A stretch of DNA of 64,000 bases from positions 86,134,466 through 86,198,465 of the forward strand of contig CM063499.1 in the NCBI GenBank assembly GCA_032207245.1, written 5' to 3'. The stretch is from Pardosa pseudoannulata (taxonomy: Eukaryota; Arthropoda; Arachnida; Araneae; Lycosidae). This document shows, in pieces, positions 13,565 to 23,978 of the stretch. Position 1 is the first letter of the stretch, and the number at the start of each line of letters is the position of its first letter. The translations under genes were made by a program, and so were the position numbers. The notes beneath the pieces are model-generated. The model ran no database searches. It worked only from the letters and a program-made list of their open reading frames with translations, and was not told the origin of the DNA.

Positions 13565-14045
13565 ATATTCAGAATCAGCCTTGTTACGGGGCCTGCAGAT
13601 TCTCTGAATTTTCCATTAGCCAATTGAATAGTTTGCTTAGTTTGGATGAGAGGGTTTTGTTACAATTTAGCTGATCAGCCCAGACACCCTCCAGGCCTGG
13701 TCTGGGGCGCTTGAAATGCCAATCCCTAGTGAGGGAGCAGTCAAATAGGTAGTGGTCGGGCAAACCCGGACCACCGCAAACACATCGCGTACTAGCCGAA
13801 TCGGAAAGGTGGAACCGGCTATGATAGGCCTGGAATTTGCCATGCTAGGTAAGGAAAGCCCTAGTGGAGTTTACTTTCGGGTAGTAGGCCTATCTTTATT
13901 CGATGTGTACCAAGTGACCTGCCAGTCAGCTATTTGGCTCTCTCGAAGTTTGCCTTTGATGTAAACCGCTGGGAGAGGAAGTTCCAGATCAGTGTTGGCC
14001 AGGGCGTCCACTTGACTTCTGAGATCAGTAAAAATTGTGAGTATA
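13565..14045 (-). mobile_element. LINE ORF2 3' fragment (RNase H end and C-terminal Cys/His region), decayed
   Basis: Read on the minus strand, the stretch gives fragments in shifted frames: TIFTDL and VDALAN (RNase H-like strand and helix), LPAVYIKGKL and DWQVTW, then FLTQHGKFQAYHSRFHLS and CVCGGPGLPDHYLFDC. The order (RNase H end, K-linker, W-Q-W segment, then a C-x-C...H...C cluster) is what is seen at the C-terminus of arthropod non-LTR retrotransposon ORF2 proteins of the R1/I/Jockey groups. At least one frameshift, one stop and probably an internal deletion in RNase H make it a dead 5'-truncated copy. It is more GC-rich than its surroundings. The exact clade cannot be set from this fragment. 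Confidence 0.65.
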
Positions 14046-14330
14046 GAAACAAAAAATGGTGATAGGCAGCTTCAGCACACTCCTCTGTCGTGTTGGCCTA
14101 CAAAAATCGGCTACTTTGCCAACTCCTGCGAGGCAATTAAACCCCACCTGTCCAACTAGGTCAAAGTCGAAGATCACTTCCCGCTCTTTGTCAGTCTCTC
14201 TGTACTGGCAACGACGGCGTTGTAATGCAACTCTTTGTTCTGGCAGAAAATGTGTATTGAATTGGAAAAATAAAATTATGAAATTTATTGAAAATGAATG
14301 AGACTTAAAGGATGTAAAGCTAGACATGCA
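14046..14330. other. GC-richer unassigned segment next to the LINE
   Basis: Base composition resembles the adjacent LINE fragment, and both strands are open over about 240-300 bases. It may be more of the same retroelement or a different one, but I see no diagnostic motif. Confidence 0.3.
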
Positions 14331-14454
14331 AATTTGGAATCATTTCTCACTTAAGATTAGTATTTTTTATTAGACCCAAATGTTTCTGTTATATTGGTTT
14401 TTTAACCTTATGAAGACCATTGGTGACGTATAAAGCCTTTTTTGGGGTTTCCCA

Positions 14455-15040
14455 GATATACTTTACACTTCATACAAACAAAATCTGGCAAAGTACGGTA
14501 ATCTCCTGTTAACTTTGAAATACTTTACACTCAAAATGAGGATGTTATTGTTATTTTTTTCTTTTGTACAGGTAAAATGTTGTTGATAAAGTAAAATACT
14601 TGTACATAGTTTGCGCAGAAAATTATCATAATACATAATACTTTAATATCTTGAGTAGTTTTAAATTCACTTGATATATTTTACATTAAAATGGATGTTT
14701 TCTGACAATTTTGTAGTATTTCAAAAACTTTCAGTAAAAGGAATTTCTATGTGTCTTTCAAGTATATTCTTTTCACCTTACGGTATCTTTGAAATACTTT
14801 ACTCTCGATGAGTGGGCTCTTGTAAATTTTACTTTTATACAAATAAAATGTTGCTGATAAAGTAAAATACTTGTACATAGTTTGCACAGAAAATGTTATA
14901 TTACATATGACATATCTTAAATCTTGAGTATTTTAATTTGGCTTGTTATATTTTACATTAAATTTGATGCTTTCTGATAGTTTTGCAGCATTTTAAGAAC
15001 ATTCCATAAAAGGAATATCTATGTGGTCTCATGTCTTTTC
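14455..15040. repeat. ~274-bp tandem duplication, about 2.2 copies
   Basis: TTTGAAATACTTTACNCTC starts near 14514 and near 14788. Both copies continue with GATAAAGTAAAATACTTGTA, CATAGTTTGC and AAAAGGAAT. Copies are about 80 percent alike by eye. Confidence 0.75.
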
Positions 15041-15940
15041 GCTTTTTTTATTATCACGTAACATGGATATTGCGAAGTATTTTAAAGGTGATTTGTAAAG
15101 TAAAAGATATTTCAGATTTCCAGCTTATTCTATCGACGATCACTTTAAGAATTTTCAAGCTGTGTTTTGAGAACTTTCACAAAAGTTGCTCTATACATTT
15201 AGCTAATACATTATGCACATTATGTTTTGATTGCATTCGCGTATGTGCAGAGAAAAATTATTTAGTAAACCTGCTCATATTTCATCCAATATTTATTATT
15301 TTTTAATTTCGATTGCAGGGTATTGTGTATAATGTTGTTTGACATGCGTCCTGAAAATAACATTCTTTGATATTGAGAACTCTGCAAATTATAAGCAAAA
15401 CACTTGGAGAAATTTGGGATTGTTTTTATAAAAACCTTAATTTCTCCACGAGAATACGTGATGTCCTCATAACAATGAACACAGATTATTACAAGAAGCA
15501 TCTTATCATGTGCTAAATTTTCAACGCTTTTCATGCATTACTTTTTACTGGTTTAACCAAAACATATTCGCTTTTATTCAATTTGTTGATGGTCCCCTAT
15601 GGGGTTTCGGGAAAATGTCTTAGCTGAAATGTATGACGTCTACCATCTTGTTCACACTCCTGAGGTTTCAAAATAATTCCTCGTGTATCTTTCTAGATAT
15701 TCAACAAAATGTCTAAAATGCAAGTGACCGGTATCATTTGTTGCAATGTAGTGTAGATTATATACTTAAGATATATGCTAATATGTACTCAATGTTTAAG
15801 TTTATCTTATGTTCCAGATTAAAATTTCTGCTGAACAGATAGCTGCAAATGGCGTTGAACATGAGCTCGACTGAGTGACAGACTCTAATTCATTCTTTAT
15901 AGCAGATGGCGAGTTGTAGTTCCCGTGATGTGACGTCACT
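15041..15940. other. Unassigned DNA
   Basis: Opposed short open frames at 15031-15306 and 15262-15534 have no recognised motifs. No repeat seen. Confidence 0.4.
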
Positions 15941-16710
15941 ACGCCAACACTTCGCCAATAACAATTAACACAGCAGCAGTTGTTCCTCTAGCAGGTTTTG
16001 ATCACACAGACAGTGACTCCTGCTAGAAGGTTTGATTAACGACCTACACGTGATCATTCGGGTTTGTAACCTTGGAGTAAGCCTTCCCCGGTTTGATTTA
16101 CACTTCGCCAATAATGATTAAAGCAGCAGCACATGTTCCTCTAGCAGGTTTTGATCACACAGACAGTGACTCCTGCTAGAAGGTTTGATTAACGACCTAC
16201 ACGTGATCATTCGGGCTTGTAACCTTGGAGTAAGCCTTCCCCGGTTTGATTTACACTTCGCCAATAATGGTTAAAACAGCAGCACATGTTCCTCTAGCAG
16301 GTTTTGATCACACAGACAGTGACTCCTGCTAGAAGGTTTGATTAACGACCTACACGTGATCATTCGGGTTTGTAACCTTGGAGTAAGCCTTCCCCGGTTT
16401 GATTTACACTTCGCCAATAATGATTAAAACAGCAGCACATGTTCCTCTAGCAGGTTTTGATCACACAGACAGTGACTCCTGCTAGAAGGTTTGATTAACG
16501 ACCTACACGTGATCATTCGGGCTTGTAACCTTGGAGTAAGCCTTCCTCGGTTTGATTTACACTTCGCCAATAATGGTTAAAACAGCAGCACATGTTCCTC
16601 TAGCAGGTTTGGATCACACAGACAGTGACTCATGCAAGATGATTGGTTTCCAGACCTGCGCTTGATCATTCGGGTTTTAACCCTGGAGTGAGCCTTCCCC
16701 GGTTTGGTTT
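15941..16710. repeat. 153-bp tandem array, 5 near-identical copies
   Basis: Units start at about 15998, 16151, 16303, 16456 and 16609 with TTGATCACACAGACAGTGAC. They contain CACGTGATCATTCGGG and CCCCGGTTTGATTTACACTT. Units 1-4 differ at only a few bases, while the last is more diverged at its right end. The array is young and moderately GC-rich compared with its surroundings. Confidence 0.9.
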
Positions 16711-16997
16711 ATAGTAGCATGCAATCAGTTTCCAGAAACCAGTCTGGTAAAACTTGGTCATATGATGTAAGATTTTGTAGCACATCTTGCTTCAGCTTAG
16801 TATTGTTTAAGTAGTGACTCCCCGAGTGCGTCACTTTTAATGCGAGGAACCATTGAAAGTTCAATGGGACAAGATCGGGGTTGCAGAATGATCTAATCTT
16901 TCCCATCCAAACCGATGAAGTTGATCTTGTGTGAACCTTGCTATGTAAGATTTTGTATTATATTGTCGTCCAAAAGCACAATTCAAAACCAAAGAAG

Positions 16998-17046
16998 AGG
17001 CCGAACGATGGCCGAATAGTTGGCTCGGATCTTCGGTGACAAAGTT
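16998..17046 (+). mobile_element. SINE 5'-head fragment
   Basis: CGATGGCCGAATAGTTGGCT followed by ATCTTCGGTGACAAAGTTC aligns with the A-box half of the tRNA-derived SINE found intact at 47451-47626. The B box and body are missing. Confidence 0.45.
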
Positions 17047-17049
17047 CTC

Positions 17050-18760
17050 TCTTATTTGTAGTTTAATTTATTTGTTGATCCACATGAATTTTTGTCCACT
17101 TAAATCTTGATATAACTTGCTGGCTTGGGGATTTATATAATCGAGTTCACATTTCGTACTGCTCTATTTCGTTCTTGAAATATGGCATCTGATTTATCTG
17201 CTAGATTTAATATGAATTTAAGTACTTTAATTCACTTAAAACTTGTTACATCTTGCTGATCTATATGATTCCCTATTTTGAATTAGATAGGATTTGCTAG
17301 ACCGTAGATACTCTTCTATATTTAAAATTCGGTATTTGCAGATCTGTATAAGCACTTCCATTTTTTAAATTTGAGATTTGTTAATCTGTCGCTATCCTTT
17401 TTCTGTATTTGAAATTTAACACATTGTGTGCGGGTCGATTTCGCAGTGAAATTGCACTGTGAGCGGGCATTTTGCGGGTACATTTAGTTACTCAGTTAAA
17501 TCTCAATAGATCGAAAATTATACCATTTTTTAGCCAACTCTTCTTAGTTTACATTGAAATATATAAACAAATATATAAATAGACAAATAAACAAATATAT
17601 ATGACATGGTCCAGTGTTAAGGCGAATGAAAAACAGTCTTCTTGGGGATAATAAGTTTATTAAATCATCTTTTAATTTAAAAGCAAAACTTGAGCTATTT
17701 TCATTTGTTCGTAGCGGAGCTAAGCGTTGAAAGGTGTTGACAGCTCCATGTCCACGCGTTAACTAACTCATATCGGTTCACTTAATCATCAAATATCTTT
17801 CCGCTTGACAGGATTACTCCAAAAGGTTACCCAAGCGTGTGTCTTTTTCGTTTATTTTATTATTATAAAAGAGTTCCCATTTTAAAATCGTTTATCACTC
17901 ACGTAATTTCCAACTACCCCTTTTTTAGACCTGACATATATATAAATACAAATATATATATAATTATGAATATACATATATAGAATATCATTTCCGCAAG
18001 GATAAAAAGTTAATTTCAAGTATAAATTGATTTTTTAATCAACTTTCCCGTTCTGTGGTTCTGTTAAATCTCAATAGATCGAAAATTATTTTATTTTTTA
18101 ACCAACTTTTGGTATTTTATATTGAAATATATAAACAAATATATAAATAGACAAATAAGAAAATATGTATATATAAATACAAATATATATATAATATATA
18201 AATACACATACATAATATCAATTTTGTAAGGATAAATAAAAAGTTAATTTTAAATCTAAATTGATTTTTTTAATCAACCTTCCCGTTCTGTGATTCCGTA
18301 TCGACTAATGTAAAACCGAGTTTTTATTTGTCTAAACTTTTCCAGAATCTATGTAGTAGACAAGAACATTCGGCTTCGCTTTACTGCATATACCGTTACT
18401 TTTGTACCCACAAACAAACCATGTTGTTACACTAGCCCGTACTAGTGCGTGACCCGAGCTCAAGTATCAATTTTCAGAAAACGTACTAGCACGTGTTCGG
18501 CATACAATATGTTAATATGATCCGTCGGTAATCTTTTGCATTTGGAATCTGCCATGATTTTAAAATCCATACGCTCATTTATGTATTTAGAATTTATTAA
18601 ATGTTGGTTTATAACTAATTTCGATATCTGGAATTTGGTATGATTCGTTGATCCGTACTTACTCGTCTGTATTTGGTATTTGATATGATTTGCTGATCTA
18701 TAAATATACTTTTGTATTTGAAATTTAGTAGGAGATATTGATATGTAAGTCGCTTTCATT
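17050..18760. repeat. Degenerate ~60-65-bp minisatellite, split by a TTAA element
   Basis: Variants of GATTTGCTGATCTGTATA then TTCTGTATTTGAAATTT occur at 17250-17419 and resume at 18520-18750. The 17420-18511 transposon sits between the two halves, so the minisatellite is the older feature. Confidence 0.55.
17420..18511 (-). mobile_element. TTAA-flanked MITE (piggyBac-like), copy A
   Basis: TTAA at 17416-17419 and at 18512-18515 bracket ends CACATTGTGTGCGGG and, on the other strand, CATATTGTATGCCGA. The same ends, also at TTAA, bound the opposite-oriented copies at 37410-38147 and 38225-39263. It carries two internal direct copies of a segment with TCAATAGATCGAAAATTAT (17505 and 18070) and AT-rich tracts. 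No transposase frame. The piggyBac assignment rests on the TTAA target and end style only. Confidence 0.7.
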
Positions 18761-19311
18761 GTGGGTATTGTTCATGCTGTAAAGTATTGAAAGAAATATT
18801 TAAAGAAATTTTTGAATCCCTTGGCGTCATTCGTGTGATAATTTCTAATAGTCTCCAATCAAACTCGTCAAAAGGGCACTAAATTGGGGTTCTGCTCTAT
18901 TTGATACTTTATGCAAGCTAAAAAGGATCTTCTAAGATTCCAAAGCTGCACACGAAACTGGGTGACCACCATAATCTCAAAGTCTAGCAGTCGTTACGAG
19001 GTGAAATCTATAGATTGTTTAAATTATGCCATGAAGAAATTCAATTACCCATGAATCGGCGTCATATTTTGGTCATCATTTTTAAACGTCGCAAGAAAAA
19101 ATTCAGCCGATTGACTAGCCAATCTCATTCAACCCAGGTCTAGGTTATAGAGGTTCTTCCCAGAAAGAATCGTGATCGATGTTTTGCGTCGTCCTGTTGT
19201 TTTGTTCCAAAAATGCATTTATGTGCGTGCGACTGTATGTGCGAGTGTGTGAGAGAGTGGGCCAGTAGGGGACCCGGGTGACGTCCTGTTCGCAACGTTC
19301 CTTTTTTCCAG
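18761..19311 (+). other. Probable intron just upstream of the GC-rich exon
   Basis: AT-rich noncoding DNA ending in a pyrimidine tract and AG (19310-19311), which serves as splice acceptor for the exon at 19312. No upstream coding exon was recognised. Confidence 0.55.
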
Positions 19312-19631
19312 AGCCTGAGCCTCGACGCGGGCACGCACACCGTGATCCACGTGCCGCCTAGCAACGGCCACGGCAGGCAACAGACGGCGCTGGACGCCCT
19401 CCTCAACGAGCTGCAGACCTTCACGCTGCCGGCCGAACAGAAGACGCCGCGCGACAACATCCCCGGACTGCTGGGACCGCAGCGACGCCTGCCGTCGTAC
19501 CCGAGCGCCGACTCGCCCGTCCGCTCGCCCATTCACGGCATGCCGCAGGCGCGCTCGCCCACCAACATCGACCCGGGACCCAAGGTCCTGCAGGTGGCGC
19601 CGGCGGCCAAGAGCCTCTCGCCCACCCCCAT

Positions 19632-19662
<31 letters not shown>

Positions 19663-20163
19663 GCCGAGCAACGCAGACCTTCGCCGACGTCGCAGCTGAA
19701 GGCGGCCGAAGCAGTCGCCAAGAAGGTGCCGCCTCCTCCCCCGCCGAGGACCACGAGCCGGTCCCCGGTCACCTCCCCCACCGAGGCGGTGACGGCAGCC
19801 ACCACAGCCGCCCCCAAGCCGCCCGCCCCGCTGCGCTCCGCCCTCGCCTCCCGCAACCCCCCTCAACGGAGTAGCTCCGTGCCCACGCCCAGGGGATCCT
19901 CCCACCCGATGCTCCGGCAGACCGCCTCCACGAGACAGTCGTCCCGGGAGCGTCCGGAGCCCCCGCCCGCCCCTCCCTCCAAGGAGGCCATAGTGAGGAC
20001 GTCGGCCCTCAACGACGAGCCGCCGCCCCGGGATCAGCTCTCCAGCAACAGCAGCAGCAGTGAGAGCGTCAATTCCCAGGAAGGTCTCCAGATGGCGCTG
20101 GCGGCGGCCAAAGCAGAACAAAGGAAGGTCTCTCAACAGTTGAGAAACGAGCTGCAGGACGAG
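19312..20163 (+). CDS. Penultimate exon of a CG32809/SKT-like coiled-coil protein gene (partial)
   Basis: A 284-codon internal exon with a CTTTTTTCCAG acceptor and a GAG|GTACGT donor, both in phase 0. The encoded segment starts SLSLDAGTHTVIHVPPSNG. It contains a short predicted helix (QTALDALLNELQTFTLPAEQ), then a long low-complexity Ser/Pro/Ala-rich region with a 10-Gln run (about 19631-19662), a PPPPPP stretch before RTTSRS (about 19730), a second Pro-rich patch (RPEPPPAPPS) and a Ser run. It ends in a charged helix (ALAAAKAEQRKVSQQLRNELQDE). Pro-rich patches suggest SH3 partners; this is inference. With exon 21900-22292 it most resembles, from memory, the arthropod coiled-coil family of Drosophila CG32809 (relatives of vertebrate SKT/SRCIN1 cytoskeletal adaptors). 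GC content is far above the flanks. Without splicing the frame runs on to 20442, so intron retention would add an unrelated tail. Reality of the exon is near certain; family identity is moderate. Confidence 0.85.
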
Positions 20164-20544
20164 GTACGTAAGCCAACCCCAGGTAGTCGATTTTCTCCTT
20201 TGTCATGTTATGCGACAAAACTTCTCATTGTGAAACAACTTGAGAAAATTATAACTGGGCATTTCTATTTCACGCACTGGCTTCATCAGATATATTCTTG
20301 TAGCCGTAAAGTTTCCACAAACTTTACGGAGTTAATTGGATCTTCAAGTTTGTCCTATCTTGATACAAATGAGAAGAATATATTGATGCTTCTTCATCTC
20401 TCTGCCTATAAGGGAACAGAAAGTTTTATTTATTCTCAGTAATCATCCTAAATAAGGGTGTATATCTATCTTTTCTTGCAGCTAGCAGTTGACAATGGGG
20501 AAACTGGTTTTCACACAAAAGCAAACGCCTATAGTTTTAGCAAG

Positions 20545-20770
20545 TTTAATGAGCACCGTTAAGGTGAAAGGACGACTTAACTCATTTGAGTTCTCGTGAT
20601 TTAGAAGCAGGGACCAAGCAGAAGATCCCCCAGACTTTTCTAGCCACTCCCAGAGGTATCGTTTGAAAACTTTGTCGAGAACATTGTGACCACGAACCTA
20701 TTTTACTTGCCCCAGTCACCTTTAACTAACAAGGCGCGTCTTAGGCTGGCTTGAGCTTTGAATCTGCAAT
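20545..20770. repeat. Intronic duplicated block, copy 1
   Basis: Shares with 21590-21780 the ordered landmarks TTTAATGARCACC, GGNCCAAGC.GAAGA.CCCC, TTTGACCACGA-like (TGTGACCACGAACC here) and TATTTTAC.TGCC.CAGTCAC. Diverged direct duplicate. Confidence 0.65.
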
Positions 20771-20880
20771 CTTCCAGATCGTTGCCTTTGACGACTGAGC
20801 CGGCTCAAAGAAAACTATGATTGTTAAATATATGTTATGACTCTTGACAATTTTTAAAACTGATCTGCCTCAACATTGTA

Positions 20881-21557
20881 CGAGGGTTACTCTAAAATTT
20901 TCGAGATACGCTCAGACGAGAATTTAAGAAATAAAAATAACTGTTTAATTTTAAAATACAAACTATTTTAACTCAGCAGCCGATTTTAACAAACTTACTT
21001 CAACTTGTTTAGCGTAGAATAAATTTTAAACACAAGAGAAAATGAAGTTGACACGAGAACATTTTCACGCTATGATTTTCTACGATTTTAAAGCAGGATT
21101 AAATAAAGAAGAATGGACAGAAAACGGTAACAGCAAACTGATATACCACTCAATGTCTTCCACAAATTCTACAAGAATTGAATGTTAGGGGATTAATGTT
21201 TCACTATGACAAAGAATCTTCCCATACAGATGGTATAACAGTTGAGTTTCTTAAACAAAAACAAATGAAAGTGATAGAACATCCGCCGTATTCACCTGAT
21301 GTGACTTTTGGCTATTCTTTAATCTAAAAAAGAACTTATGTGGACGTCGGTTTCATTCAGAGGAAGAGATTGATGTGGCTATAAATGCATTTTTTCATCT
21401 ATTCTAAGAATTGAAAGGCTTGAGGCATTCAATCTGTGGATAAATCGTCTCCAAACGTTCATGGATGCTGGAGAAGACTACTTTGAACACACCTAAAATT
21501 TTGTAAGTATGACTTTAAAAACCTAGTTGTATCTAAAAAATTTCAGAGTGACCCTCG
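20881..21557 (+). mobile_element. mariner element, internally deleted and dead
   Basis: Flanked by TA (20879-20880 and 21558-21559). The ends CGAGGGTTACTCTAAAATTT and, inverted, CGAGGGTCACTCTGAAATTT form ~28-bp terminal repeats. Inside, MKLTREHFHAMIFYDFKAGL (from 21041) is a typical mariner transposase N-terminus. After a deletion come VEFLKQKQMKVIEHPPYSPD and, in another frame, GRRFHSEEEIDVAINAFF, which belong to the C-terminal part of the DDD catalytic domain. At 677 bp it is about half the usual ~1.3 kb. Stops and frameshifts exclude function. Confidence 0.92.
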
Positions 21558-21589
21558 TATTAAGGAAAATGAGTGAGCATTTTATTTTA

Positions 21590-21780
21590 ATGAACACCAC
21601 TAGGGTAAAAGAACTATTTTGCTTAAGTAAATCCTCGACATTTAGAAGGAGGGTCCAAGCCGAAGACCCCGAGGCTTGAACTGCTACTCTCAGAGAACTT
21701 GGACGACCTTTGACCACGAGCATATTTTACGTGCCTCAGTCACAGTTGATATTAGGTCGAACCCATAAGTTTCCAGTCAC
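21590..21780. repeat. Intronic duplicated block, copy 2
   Basis: Partner of 20545-20770, with the same landmark order: TTTAATGAACACC, GGGTCCAAGCCGAAGACCCC, TTTGACCACGAGC, CTCAGTCAC. Confidence 0.65.
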
Positions 21781-21899
21781 GAAATAATTGCATTTACCTA
21801 TTTAGATACCGTGGCTCAAATGGTCCAAAGTCAGTCAGCTAATATCGTGAGGTTGAGAACCGTTGCTGTAACTGATTCGTTGTCTTTTATATTTTCCAG

Positions 21900-22292
21900 G
21901 TTTTCGCTACAACTCAGAAGAAAACTTCTCAGGGCGCGAAAAACCGGCAAGAGCTGCTCGAAGCTCGACACCAAGAGTTGCTGCGAAAACAGAAGCAGCT
22001 GCAGGAACAGTACACACGACTTCAGCAAATCCAGCGGGGCCAAGTGCTGGCCCGACTGGGCGCCAAGACCGGAGACCTCAAGAAGACTGGCAGTGAGTCC
22101 AACATTCTCTCGAAAGCTGGGCTACTTTCACTGGCAGCTGCGTCCGGATCCATGCAGCACCTCGCTGTCACAGGGTCCGTTTCGAACCCCATCTCCGGCT
22201 CCAAATCATCACCATCTTCGTCGCCCAGTCCGGGCTCGAAAGGGGGGTCGCAGAGCCCCGCAAACAAAATATTCGAAACCGACATCCTCTGA
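21900..22292 (+). CDS. Last coding exon of the CG32809/SKT-like gene
   Basis: Begins in phase 0 after the AG at 21898-21899 and joins exactly in frame to 20163. It encodes 130 residues and ends at TGA. Residues 1-15 (VFATTQKKTSQGAKN) lead into a strongly charged coiled coil, RQELLEARHQELLRKQKQL then QEQYTRLQQIQRGQ (about 21945-22040). This is followed by a Gly/Ser-rich tail with SESNILSKAGLLSLAAASGS and SPSSSPSPGSKGGSQSP, and the C-terminus KIFETDIL. The final D-I-L fits a class III PDZ-ligand pattern; this is only a pattern match. The coiled coil is the best evidence for the CG32809-like family. The shorter, more balanced codon use still stands well above the AT-rich flanks. A minus-strand and a shifted plus frame over the same bases are antisense/shifted shadows. 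Confidence 0.88.
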   Translation, partial: VFATTQKKTSQGAKNRQELLEARHQELLRKQKQLQEQYTRLQQIQRGQVLARLGAKTGDLKKTGSESNILSKAGLLSLAAASGSMQHLAVTGSVSNPISGSKSSPSSSPSPGSKGGSQSPANKIFETDIL

Positions 22293-23970
22293 GGCAGAGG
22301 TATTGTTTACGCTAAATAATAAGAAAGAGAAACCCCCCACGAAAAAAATAATATTTTAGAATGTGTTTATATACGGCATTATTTTCGAAGGACTTAGCAC
22401 GGACGAGAAACCGTGCATACCTCCTAGTCGAGGAAAAATTTACTGACGAACTTGGTGAATATACATAAAAAAGTGCTGCCAAAACTAAAAACATAAAGAA
22501 GGAGAAGAGAAACTTGGAGTAAATATTTTGTGCATTGTTATTTAACAGAGTTTTCCGAGATCCTGATCTTAATTTTATCAAAACTTTCTTTCGGGTTCTG
22601 GTTTCGACATCTCACCGTCTGGAGTAAGTTAGATTTATAAATGCATTTAGAAATAGTCAAGTGGGTCAGTGACATAACTTCGGATATCTCAGTTGAAGAA
22701 ACTCTTTTTAATCTCGTTTTATTTATAATAATGGAATACATTTAGCATCAACAATCCTGGAATTTTCAATCCCACCGTTGTGAGGACAGAACTTGAGTTT
22801 TTTCAAAGTCGTATTTCAACAGTTGATTGTTGACAATAGACAGTCTAATTTTTCGTAATATTTGATAGATAAACCTTAGTGAAATCTGTAGAAACTGAAA
22901 ATATATATTTAAATGAAATATACTGACTTTTAAAGAAAAAAAAGTAAAACAGCGCTATTTACCGTCTGTTACGCGGTACATAGAGGAAAAAATTGAACGA
23001 AAATATTTAGATTTTTGCATGTAAATTTGTACTTACTCAGATCAAAGGCTCCAGCATCTGATTCTTTTGTTCCTTAGGAAACAGAACTTTCTTCGAACAA
23101 AAAGCCTCGGATCAAAAAAACAAAAGTGACTGTTCCTCGTTGTGTTTCGAGAAGTTGTTCTAGTCTTTAAGAAGAAAAAGTATTATTATTGATTGTTGGT
23201 ATTTTGGAGAAACCTTTAAGGAGACTTTTCCAGAATGTTTTTTCAGGCTGTTGGAGATCCGTCAGCTCCAAACGTAGTCTACAGATATTTAAACAAAAAA
23301 AAAAACAACCAAGTGGTAATCCTGCTTCTACAATACTTTTCCTTACTCTAATTCAGTCTCGGTGCTATCAACAGGAACAGAAGCTGTTTTTATACTCGAC
23401 GCATGTTGTTTTTTTAAGGAATGACAGACTTGTTTTCTTTTGTTTTTGTTTCTCCTTTTTCGAATCTGCTGAAGAACTTTGTAAGGAGCGACGTTCCAGT
23501 TTTGTAGCTAGTCAATTCTCTCAGACGCGGAGAATTTTTATACCTACATATTAAACAAATAATAATAAATAATAATAAAAAAATGACTAACCGACAAGAG
23601 CCTTTTCTAGCGAGCTTGCCCGCTTCCAGAATGAATCACTCTTTTTTTCAGTTCTCGCTCCTTGTCACGTTTACGAATGCAGAAAGGCTAGGCAGCCCCC
23701 TCTTGGTAGGTTCATTCATTCTTCCCCTGGAATGCTGCCTAAATCCTGTGAAAATCAGAAACAAGAGTTCGACATAATTGAAACAACCCGGTCGTGGTAA
23801 ATCTACAAAAGAATGGAGATTAATGAATCTGATTGGTTAAAATTAACTTTAAAAGAATTATATTCATTTCTAAAGTGTGATATTCAATAAGTCATAGTCT
23901 AATTTTATATGTACCATGTCATGAAATACTTTTTTTACCTTAAAAGGGATCTGGTCACACAATTTATTTA
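22293..23970 (+). other. 3' UTR and downstream DNA
   Basis: Noncoding after the stop. Open frames near 22312-22581 and 23189-23554 have no recognisable motifs. Where the transcript ends is not clear; AATAAA hexamers occur at 23564-23569 and 23574-23579. Confidence 0.5.
23564..23579 (+). promoter_or_regulatory. Candidate polyadenylation hexamers (AATAAA twice)
   Basis: Two AATAAA hexamers about 1.27 kb past the stop codon. In DNA this AT-rich they may be chance, and earlier variant signals cannot be excluded. Confidence 0.25.
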
Positions 23971-23978
23971 GATGTTAC

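Larger units (their letters stand above)
20164..21899 (+). other. Last intron of the gene (1736 bp)
   Basis: GTACGT donor and TTTTATATTTTCCAG acceptor, phase 0. It holds two diverged copies of a ~200-bp block (20545-20770 and 21590-21780) with a mariner relic between them. Confidence 0.85.

Noticed and set aside
19219..20136. 305-codon minus-strand open frame
   Set aside because: Antisense of the GC-rich plus-strand exon. High GC3 keeps the opposite strand open, and the R/G/L-rich peptide has no domain, while the plus strand has splice sites in phase with the next exon.
21811..22359. 182-codon plus frame overlapping the last exon
   Set aside because: Shifted frame over the exon. It crosses the splice acceptor, and the coiled-coil frame is in phase with the preceding exon.
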